This document shows, in pieces, positions 57,851-64,000 of a stretch of 64,000 nucleotides of DNA. The position numbers and the translations under genes are program-made. The notes beneath the pieces were generated by a model. It ran no database searches, was not told where the DNA came from, and saw only the letters and a list, made by a program, of their open reading frames with translations. The stretch is from contig NZ_CAMIBP010000012.1 in NCBI RefSeq assembly GCF_946223165.1, positions 1 to 64,000 of the forward strand. The letters are read 5' to 3'. Positions within the stretch are counted from its first letter, which is position 1. The number at the start of each line of letters is the position of its first letter. The DNA comes from an uncultured Corynebacterium sp. (GTDB lineage Bacteria > Actinomycetota > Actinomycetes > Mycobacteriales > Mycobacteriaceae).

Positions 57851-59272
57851 CTACCACATGGGCGTGGGATCACCAAACTCCTCACCCGAAGCGCTACGCG
57901 TCCCCGTAGCGCTTGCGCATCCCGCACTCACAGTTTCGAGCGATCGCCCCATAGTCTCAGGCACGAGCGCACGCGTATAGCCCATCGCCACGATCCCCAG
58001 GACGCCAAGCACGAGGAAAGCTCTGGCCCCGGTGAGCCACTCGACCAGCGGCAGAAAATACTGCGCCACCGCCCAGTTAGCCACCCATAGGCTCAGCCCT
58101 GCGATACCCATGCCAAGACCGCGCACTTGGGCGGGGACGAGCTCGGAGATGAGCAGCCAAGTCGTCGGGGATACCGCTGCCTGCTGGGATGCAATAAACA
58201 CCGCCATGAACGCCAGAGAGACCATGGCCATCGTGGTGGATCCCTCGGCGCGCGCGTACACGGCGGACAGAATAAAGAGGGAGACGGTATTGCCGGCCAG
58301 CCCGATGAGCAGCAGTCGCTTGCGGCCAACCCGGTCGACAGCCTTGAGCCCCAGCCAGCACGCGATAACGGACACACTGCCAATAACGATGGAGGTGTAC
58401 ACGGAGTCGCGGGGCGAGATGCCCACCTTGTTCATCATGGTCGGCGCGAAGTACACAATCGCATTGACGCCCGTGATCTGCTGCGTGAGCCCCATGAGCA
58501 TGGCCAGCAGCACGGTCACGCGAATCCAGCGGGTGCCCACCATGGTCCGCCACTGTTGCCCCACCGTCGCCGCGCTTGCCGATGCCGCCTCCTCCTCCGG
58601 CGCCACCAGCTCCCGCGGGTCGAGGCCGACGCGTCGGGCGGCCGCGAGCGCGCGGTCCCGCTCGCCGCGCGCGGCGAGCCAGCCCGGGGTTTCCGGGACG
58701 GCGAGCATGCCGACGGCGAGGGCGAGGCCCGGGATCGCGGCGAGACCCAGCATGACGCGCCAGCTGCCGGTGCCCGCGAGCGCGGAGTTGACCAGGTAGG
58801 CGGCGAGCTGGCCGACAACGATCATCAGGGTGTTGAGCGAAACGAGGCGCCCGCGCACGACGGCCGGGGAGACCTCGGCAATGTACATGGGGCTCACGAT
58901 GGATACCGCGCCGACGGCGACGCCGAGGAACGTGCGGGCGAGCGCGAGACTGACCACCGAGCCGGCAAAGGCACACCAAAGGGACCCCACGACGAAGATG
59001 ACGCCGCCGGCGATGAGGGCGCGTCGGCGGCCAGCCACATCGGCCACCCGGCCCGCAGTGAGCGCGCCGACCGCCGCGCCAACGAGCAGCATCGAGGTGA
59101 CGAGACCTTGAGCGTGGGCACTGAGCCCGAACTCGGGGCCGATAAAAAGTAGCGCCCCGGACATGACGCCGGTGTCGTAGCCAAAGAGGAGCCCGCCGAG
59201 CGCCGCAACGATAGCGACCGTCAACGCGGGCAAGCCAATTTTGGTCGCTTGAAAGTTATTACGCCAGTTCAC
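57851..59272 (-). CDS. MFS sugar porter (polyol/sugar:H+ symporter type)
   Basis: A 473-residue transporter with 12 helices. LGGLLFGYDTGVMSGALLFI near the start, GRVADVAGRRRALIAGG (loop 2-3), VPETPGWLAARGER, QQITGVNAIVYFAPTMM in helix 7 (QQxxGxN), DRVGRKRLLLIG and PETMGRSLE are sugar-porter motifs. Close to corynebacterial inositol/sugar carriers such as IolT; substrate not determined. One CTTGCCGATGCCGCC copy lies at 58575 but is read here in a different frame (EAASAS). Confidence 0.9.
   Translation of the reverse strand: MNWRNNFQATKIGLPALTVAIVAALGGLLFGYDTGVMSGALLFIGPEFGLSAHAQGLVTSMLLVGAAVGALTAGRVADVAGRRRALIAGGVIFVVGSLWCAFAGSVVSLALARTFLGVAVGAVSIVSPMYIAEVSPAVVRGRLVSLNTLMIVVGQLAAYLVNSALAGTGSWRVMLGLAAIPGLALAVGMLAVPETPGWLAARGERDRALAAARRVGLDPRELVAPEEEAASASAATVGQQWRTMVGTRWIRVTVLLAMLMGLTQQITGVNAIVYFAPTMMNKVGISPRDSVYTSIVIGSVSVIACWLGLKAVDRVGRKRLLLIGLAGNTVSLFILSAVYARAEGSTTMAMVSLAFMAVFIASQQAAVSPTTWLLISELVPAQVRGLGMGIAGLSLWVANWAVAQYFLPLVEWLTGARAFLVLGVLGIVAMGYTRALVPETMGRSLETVSAGCASATGTRSASGEEFGDPTPMW
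58575..58589 (+). repeat. 15-mer CTTGCCGATGCCGCC, copy 5
   Basis: Exact copy on the non-coding strand of the MFS gene; the coding strand reads Glu-Ala-Ala-Ser-Ala, so amino-acid usage is unlike copies 2, 3 and 6. Confidence 0.8.
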
Positions 59273-59308
59273 AACCGATCATTGTCGCAGGGCGCTACCA
59301 TGGCAGTC

Positions 59309-60133
59309 ATGTCGACTACCACGGATAATCTGCAACAAGAGATCATAAAACTGCTGGGCGTCAAGCCCTTTATCGATCCAGAAGAAGAGGTGCGCGAGCG
59401 CGTCGGCTATCTGGTGAATTACCTCAAGTCCACGGGCGCCAAGGGCTACGTCCTAGGAATCTCCGGCGGTCAAGACTCCACGCTGGCGGGGCGCCTTGCC
59501 CAGCTGGCCTGCGACGAGGTGGACGGCGCCGAGTTCTACGCGGTCCGCCTGCCCCATGGCGTCCAGGCCGACGAAGAGGACGCACAGGCGGCGCTCCGTT
59601 TTATTCAGCCCGATCACAGCCTGACCGTCAATATCAAGGACGCCACCACGACGTTGGACGATGCGGTGGCGGAATCCCTGGGCCGCACCGATCTCGGCGA
59701 CTTCAACCGCGGCAACGTCAAGGCCCGCATGCGCATGACGGCTCAGTATGCCATCGCCGGCGAGGTCGGGGCGCTCGTGCTGGGCACGGATCACGCCGCC
59801 GAAAACCTCGCGGGCTTCTTCACCAAGTGGGGCGACGGAGCGGCGGACCTCTTGCCGCTCGAGGGCCTCAACAAGCGCCAAGGCGCCGCGCTGCTGCAGC
59901 AGCTAGGCGCCCCGGAGTCCACGTGGCGCAAGGTGCCCACGGCGGACCTCGAGGATGACAAGCCCCTCCTGCCGGACGAGGTCGCGCTCGGCGTGAGCTA
60001 CGCCGAGATCGATGATTATCTCGAGGGCAAGGAGGTCCCCACGCAGGCGCGCGAGCGCATCGAGGAGCTGTGGCGCAAGGGCGGCCACAAGCGCCGCATG
60101 CCCGGCGGCGTGGTCACCAACCCGCAGGGATAG
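59309..60133 (+). CDS. nadE: NAD+ synthetase, ammonia-dependent
   Basis: Last step of NAD formation: deamido-NAD, ATP and ammonia to NAD. 274 residues: the P-loop is YVLGISGGQDSTLAGRLAQL, then FYAVRLPHGVQADEEDAQ, ARMRMTAQYAIAGEVGALVL, GTDHAAENLAGFFTKWGDGA and KRRMPGG near the end. It lacks the glutaminase domain. TACCAT seven bases before ATG 59309 suggests a leaderless mRNA; an in-frame ATG at 59300 overlaps that box. Together with pncA and pncB it completes much of the salvage route. Confidence 0.95.
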   Translation: MSTTTDNLQQEIIKLLGVKPFIDPEEEVRERVGYLVNYLKSTGAKGYVLGISGGQDSTLAGRLAQLACDEVDGAEFYAVRLPHGVQADEEDAQAALRFIQPDHSLTVNIKDATTTLDDAVAESLGRTDLGDFNRGNVKARMRMTAQYAIAGEVGALVLGTDHAAENLAGFFTKWGDGAADLLPLEGLNKRQGAALLQQLGAPESTWRKVPTADLEDDKPLLPDEVALGVSYAEIDDYLEGKEVPTQARERIEELWRKGGHKRRMPGGVVTNPQG

Positions 60134-60146
60134 CCCACGAGAAAGG

Positions 60147-60878
60147 CTAGCGCTCCAGCAGGCGGATGGTCGCCCGCGCGGCCCTACCCAGCGGGCCGTA
60201 GTAGGCGGGCCCGTGGGTGAGTGCGTGCACCGCCAAGGGATGGAGCTGGTACAGCGGCAGCCAAGACTCGATGTCGGCGGGCGCGCCGTAGCCGGCCAGG
60301 ATCTCCTCGAAGTACGGGACGCCGAACAGCGCCAGCATGCCTAAGTCCGTGTGCGAATGCCCGCCGTGCGCGGCCGGATCAATCATGACCACTCCGCTCT
60401 CACCGAAGAGCACATTGCCCGCCCAGAGATCGCCGTGGATGCGCGCGGGCTGCACCTCCCACGGGTAATCCGCGATAAGTGTGCAGGCTCGGTCCACGTC
60501 GGCGCGCACGTCGCGCGGCAGCGGCGTGGCCGCGGCGAAAGTGAGCACCCGCTGCCCCGCGTAGAAACCACCCCAGTCCGTGCGTGGCTCGCAGGGCTGC
60601 TCGATGCGCCCAATGTAGGTCAGCCCCTCCCACCCCGAAGGAGGGCAGCCAAACGCCGGGGCACCTGCGTCGTGTACCTGGCGCAGCGCGGCGCCAAACT
60701 CGCGCGCAGCTGCTGGCGTGGGCGGGACCTCACGCACGCGGCCGATGGTCAGCTCCGTCCCGGAAACCCGGACGACGGGGGCGACGTAGGCCGGGGCGGC
60801 ATCGGCAAGCCACCGCAGGCTAGCAGCCTCGTATCCAGCCTGATCGGGCACGCGGACGCGCTTGGTAAAAGTCTCCAT
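60147..60878 (-). CDS. Fructosamine kinase family protein
   Basis: A 243-residue aminoglycoside-kinase-fold protein. RIHGDLWAGNVLFGESGVVM is the catalytic HGDLWxGN loop, and MIDPAAHGGHSHTDLGMLAL the metal-binding part, both typical of fructosamine/ketosamine-3-kinases that repair glycated proteins. ATG 60878 has GGGGG close upstream. One CTTGCCGATGCCGCC copy at 60795 encodes LADAA. Convergent with nadE. Confidence 0.88.
   Translation of the reverse strand: METFTKRVRVPDQAGYEAASLRWLADAAPAYVAPVVRVSGTELTIGRVREVPPTPAAAREFGAALRQVHDAGAPAFGCPPSGWEGLTYIGRIEQPCEPRTDWGGFYAGQRVLTFAAATPLPRDVRADVDRACTLIADYPWEVQPARIHGDLWAGNVLFGESGVVMIDPAAHGGHSHTDLGMLALFGVPYFEEILAGYGAPADIESWLPLYQLHPLAVHALTHGPAYYGPLGRAARATIRLLER
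60795..60809 (-). repeat. 15-mer CTTGCCGATGCCGCC, copy 6
   Basis: Exact copy on the minus strand inside the fructosamine-kinase gene. Confidence 0.8.
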
Positions 60879-60928
60879 GCCCCCAAGCATAGAAAAGGCC
60901 GCCACCCGAAGGTGACGGCCCTTGATAG

Positions 60929-61001
60929 TGGAGCTAACGGGATTCGAACCCGTGACCCCCACACTGCCAGTGTGGTGCGCTACCAGCTGCGCCATAGCCC
61001 C
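60929..61001 (-). tRNA. tRNA-Ala (anticodon GGC), copy 1
   Basis: Starts GGGGCTATGGCGCAGC at 61001. Acceptor GGGGCTA/TAGCTCC, anticodon stem CACAC/GTGTG with loop TGGCA (GGC), T loop TTCGAAT. Discriminator A, CCA not encoded. 73 bases, identical to the copy at 61028. Confidence 0.95.
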
Positions 61002-61027
61002 ATGTGATGGATATGTAGTTGTGAAAG

Positions 61028-61100
61028 TGGAGCTAACGGGATTCGAACCCGTGACCCCCACACTGCCAGTGTGGTGCGCTACCAGCTGCGCCATAGCCCC
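61028..61100 (-). tRNA. tRNA-Ala (anticodon GGC), copy 2
   Basis: Second identical tRNA, 26 bases upstream of the first on the same strand, probably in one transcript. Confidence 0.95.
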
Positions 61101-61200
61101 TCAAGCGAGGTACAACCGAACCCGGTTGCAACTCGCTTAAATCTACACGCGCGAACCACGGCGAAACAAATCGCCAGCGTGCCGCCGGTGCAGGCGGGAG

Positions 61201-61950
61201 CTATGCCTTGATCTCCTCAGCCTTGGCCACCCAGTCGGCCATGGACTCATTCTCGCCAATGAGGTCCGCACCATCGTAAATGATGCGCGGCGAGGACAGC
61301 GTGCCGGTCTCCTCCTCGAGCTCCTTGGCGTTGGCGGCGGCGATGGTGTTGCCCAGCGCCTTGATGTCGGCATTCTTTATAGCCTCGACGGTGGAATCGT
61401 CAGCGCCAAGCCGCTTGGCAGCGTCAGCGAAATCCTTCATGTCCCACTTGTTGTACACGTCGTTCTGGTGCACGAAGAGGTAGCTGCGCAGGTTCCAATA
61501 GGTCTTGACGTCACCAGAGTCCGCAAGTGCTTCCATGGCGGCAACAGCCTTGGTAGAATGCCCCTGCTGGTTCTCCAGATCCTTGCCGTCCAGGAAGTTG
61601 AGCGGGCGGATGGTGACGTTGAGCTTGCCGCTCTCGATCGCGGTCTTCATGTCGTCATCGGTGGCGATGGCCAGCTCGGAGCAGTGCGGGCAGGAGAAGT
61701 CCTCAAACAGCTCCACCGTCGGGGTGCTCTCGGTAGCCTTGTCCGACGACAAGGTGATGTTGCCATTCTCCGTTTCCATGGTCATGGCCACCTCGGCGGC
61801 CTCCACGTCTGCCACGTCAGCAGTCTTGGCGCCCTGACCATTCCAGACGATGTAGCCGATGACGGCCGCGATGATGACCAGCAGGGCCACGATGCCCCAC
61901 AGGAAGCCCGAGCTGCCCTTGGCATTGGGATCGGTGACTTTAGTGCTCAC
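61201..61950 (-). CDS. Membrane-anchored DsbA-like thiol oxidoreductase
   Basis: A 249-residue exported thioredoxin-fold protein. Helix 16-37 (LWGIVALLVIIAAVIGYIVW) anchors it; the active site is FEDFSCPHCSELA (Cys87-Pro-His-Cys90) and the cis-Pro loop is TLSSPRIIYDG. It should form disulfides in exported proteins. It is followed upstream in the operon direction by a MauE-like protein at 62000-62470, which may transfer electrons to it. Confidence 0.9.
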   Translation of the reverse strand: MSTKVTDPNAKGSSGFLWGIVALLVIIAAVIGYIVWNGQGAKTADVADVEAAEVAMTMETENGNITLSSDKATESTPTVELFEDFSCPHCSELAIATDDDMKTAIESGKLNVTIRPLNFLDGKDLENQQGHSTKAVAAMEALADSGDVKTYWNLRSYLFVHQNDVYNKWDMKDFADAAKRLGADDSTVEAIKNADIKALGNTIAAANAKELEEETGTLSSPRIIYDGADLIGENESMADWVAKAEEIKA

Positions 61951-61999
61951 GATTCTTTTCCTTATTTATCGATGAACGGCATATCGAGCGATAAGCCTA

Positions 62000-62470
62000 C
62001 TATGCGTGGATGGCCCACTTCTTAAACGGACGCTTGTAAGTCCACACCATGAGGAAGATGTAGAAACAGTCGCGCGCAATGGTCTTCATGTAGTTCATCA
62101 CCTGAGCATCTTGATCCGGGTTGACAGAGAAACAACCACAATCGATACCCAGGCCGCGAGCCCACGCCTGCGCGATGCCGATAATAAACAGGCTGAGCAC
62201 GCAGATGGCGACCACGGACGACTGGCGCAGAAACAGGCCCACGAGCAGGATGATGCCGCCGGCCAGCTCGAGAGGAGCGATGATGGTGGCCAGGTAGCCC
62301 GACCACTCCGGGGTGAAGATCTCGTATGCCTTGATGGTCTGGGTCACGGACATGTATTCGCCAAACTTGGCCGTGCCCGCCTTGATCCAGATATAGGCCA
62401 TATAGAAACGCGCGAAGGCACTGACAATGTCGAGCACCAGCGTTTTATTAAACTTGATATTCACCGGCAT
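62000..62470 (-). CDS. MauE/DoxX-like membrane redox protein
   Basis: A 156-residue protein with four membrane helices of the MauE/DoxX type (FARFYMAYIWIKAGTAKFGE; IIAPLELAGGIILLVGLFLR). GLGIDCGCFSVN contains the paired cysteines typical of MauE, a VKOR-like partner of thioredoxin-fold oxidases. ATG 62470 is ten bases after the pgm stop and 49 bases before the DsbA-like gene, all in one direction. Confidence 0.8.
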   Translation of the reverse strand: MPVNIKFNKTLVLDIVSAFARFYMAYIWIKAGTAKFGEYMSVTQTIKAYEIFTPEWSGYLATIIAPLELAGGIILLVGLFLRQSSVVAICVLSLFIIGIAQAWARGLGIDCGCFSVNPDQDAQVMNYMKTIARDCFYIFLMVWTYKRPFKKWAIHA

Positions 62471-62480
62471 CACTTTACAC

Positions 62481-64000
62481 TTAAACTGACAATACGCGCG
62501 AAACCAGTGCTTGAGCCTCCTCCTGCACCAGCTTCAGATGCTCCGGGCCCGTAAAGGACTCGGCGTAGATCTTGTACTTATCCTCAGTACCAGACGGGCG
62601 CGCGGCAAACCATGCGTTCTCAGTCACAACCTTAAGGCCGCCGATGGCCGCGCCATTGCCCGGCGCCTCCGTCAGCTTGGCCAGGATGGGCTCACCCGCC
62701 AGTTCCTCCGCCGTCACCTGCTCAGGCGACAGCGACTTGAGCACCGCCTTCTCCTCGCGGGTAGCTGCGGCGTCAGTACGGGCGTATACGGGGTTGCCGA
62801 AGCGCTCGACGAGCTCGGCATAGCGCTGCGACGGGGTCTGGCCCGTCACCGCGATAATCTCCGCGGCGAGCAGGTCGAGGATGATGCCGTCCTTGTCCGT
62901 CGACCACACGGATCCGTCGAAGCGCAGGAAGGAGGCGCCGGCGGATTCCTCGCCACCAAAACCGATCTCACCGCCAATGAGGCCGTCAACGAACCACTTG
63001 AAGCCCACGGGGACCTCGACCAGGCGGCGACCGTGCGCCTCAACGACGCGGTCGATCATGGAGGACGACACCAGGGTCTTGCCGATGCCCACGGAGCTAT
63101 CCCAGCCCGGGCGGTGCTGCAACAGGTAATCGATGGCCACAGCCAGGTAGTGGTTGGGGTTCATGAGGCCCGCGTCCGGGGTGACGATGCCATGGCGGTC
63201 CGAGTCAGCGTCATTACCGGTGGCCAGATCGAAGCGATCTCGGTTGGCGATGAGCGAGGCCATGGCGTCCGGGGACGAGCAGTCCATACGGATCTTGCCG
63301 TCGGTGTCCAGCGTCATGAAGCGGAACGTGCCGTCAACGAGCGGGTTGACGACCTCGAGGTTAAGGCCGTAGGCCTCGGCGATGGCGGACCAGTAGTCCA
63401 CGGAGGCGCCACCCATCGGGTCCGCACCGATGTGCACGCCGGCGTTCTTGATGGCGTCCATGTCGATGATGTTGCACAGGTCAGCGACGTACTCGCCTTT
63501 GAAGTCGTGCGCGGTGGCACGAGAGTCGAGCACGCCGTCGACCGCGACGCGCTGCACGCCTTCAAGCCCGGCGCGCAGGTAATCATTGGCCTTGGCGGCG
63601 ATCCAATCAGTGGCGTCGGTATCCGCGGGGCCGCCGCTACTGGGGTTGTACTTGAAGCCACCGTCGCGCGGCGGGTTATGGGACGGGGTCACGACAATGC
63701 CGTCGGAGCCCGGGTGCGTGAGGATGGCATGAGAGACCGCCGGGGTCGGGGTGTAGCGGCCATCCTTATCCACGTGCACGTCCACGCCGTTGGCCAGCAG
63801 GACCTCGAGCGCCGAGAGCATGGCTGGTTCGCTCAGAGCATGGGTATCGCGGCCAATGAACAACGGACCCGTTGTGCCCTGCGCGGTGCGGTAGTCCACG
63901 ATGGCCTGTGTGATCGCCAGAATGTGGCGCTCATTGAAGGCGCGGTCGAGCGCGGAGCCGCGGTGGCCGGAGGTGCCGAAAGCGACCTCCTGGCCGGGCG
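62481..64000 (-). CDS. pgm: Phosphoglucomutase, alpha-D-glucose-specific (5' end outside window)
   Basis: Interconverts glucose 1- and 6-phosphate for trehalose, glycogen and cell-wall sugars. About 506 residues are visible; the N-terminus lies beyond 64000, the frame continuing as EVAFGTSGHRGSALDRAF. The phosphoserine loop is VVTPSHNPPRDGGFKYNP, the metal loop GNDADSDRHGIV and the sugar loop FGGEESAGASFLRFDG; RPSGTEDKYKIYAESF is the phosphate-binding end. Confidence 0.95.
   Translation of the reverse strand, partial: PGQEVAFGTSGHRGSALDRAFNERHILAITQAIVDYRTAQGTTGPLFIGRDTHALSEPAMLSALEVLLANGVDVHVDKDGRYTPTPAVSHAILTHPGSDGIVVTPSHNPPRDGGFKYNPSSGGPADTDATDWIAAKANDYLRAGLEGVQRVAVDGVLDSRATAHDFKGEYVADLCNIIDMDAIKNAGVHIGADPMGGASVDYWSAIAEAYGLNLEVVNPLVDGTFRFMTLDTDGKIRMDCSSPDAMASLIANRDRFDLATGNDADSDRHGIVTPDAGLMNPNHYLAVAIDYLLQHRPGWDSSVGIGKTLVSSSMIDRVVEAHGRRLVEVPVGFKWFVDGLIGGEIGFGGEESAGASFLRFDGSVWSTDKDGIILDLLAAEIIAVTGQTPSQRYAELVERFGNPVYARTDAAATREEKAVLKSLSPEQVTAEELAGEPILAKLTEAPGNGAAIGGLKVVTENAWFAARPSGTEDKYKIYAESFTGPEHLKLVQEEAQALVSRVLSV

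Overview
The window is chromosomal DNA of a high-GC Corynebacterium. The evidence is a giant type I fatty acid synthase with a stand-alone holo-ACP synthase, BioQ-type operators in front of bioA, a class Ib nrdHIE / nrdF arrangement beside ctaD, the clpS-DUF2017-P1 peptidase-rhomboid-murI-rph-rdgB cluster and many apparently leaderless genes with a TANNNT box 6-9 bases before the start. A complete pyruvate formate-lyase locus points to a facultatively anaerobic species; I do not name the species.

Layout. 1-4.2 kb is an accessory patch: the 5' part of an IS3-family element, a fragment of an IS256/IS1249-type transposase, two nearly identical 833-bp blocks each carrying a nicotinamidase gene (pncA), and between them a lower-GC insert with a secreted bacteriocin-like precursor, a 44-residue membrane peptide, a 19-bp perfect hairpin and a broken plasmid repA that ends at an orphan IS terminus. 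4.2-9.4 kb holds DUF3618, peroxiredoxin, TetR, acpS and a sugar ABC transporter. 9.7-18.9 kb is fas. 19.1-22.7 kb is bioD-bioA with a divergent peptide-type permease; two perfect BioQ-like palindromes lie inside the first codons of bioA and the permease. 22.6-28.2 kb has a secreted HNH nuclease, a GNAT enzyme, an SPFH protein, an RNase H-like protein and an alpha/beta hydrolase.

28.3-31.7 kb is pflB - small glycyl-radical gene - pflA. The large subunit stops just before the glycyl-radical segment and that segment is a separate 83-residue protein, so the enzyme appears naturally split. 32-34 kb has a purine-type permease fused to an OHCU-decarboxylase-like domain with altered catalytic motifs, then an SDR remnant. 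34-43.4 kb is mostly housekeeping (tRNA-Leu, rdgB, rph, murI, rhomboid, clpS). 43.4-48.3 kb has pncB, a decayed siderophore ABC ATPase, a Fes-like esterase and a DinG-like helicase. 48.3-57.8 kb has PTH2, serB, ctaD, nrdF, a GntR regulator, nrdE-nrdI-nrdH with paired NrdR boxes, a DnaA box, a 72-bp tandem repeat and rpmJ. 57.8-64 kb has a sugar MFS transporter, nadE, a fructosamine-kinase-like gene, twin tRNA-Ala genes, a DsbA/MauE pair and the start-truncated pgm.

Themes. NAD salvage genes are frequent (pncA twice, pncB, nadE) and all look leaderless. dNTP supply (nrdHIE, nrdF, rdgB) is also concentrated here. A 15-base word (CTTGCCGATGCCGCC) occurs six times exactly, in different reading frames and between genes. 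Coordinates and motifs are read from the sequence; family names come from recognition of motifs, without database searches.
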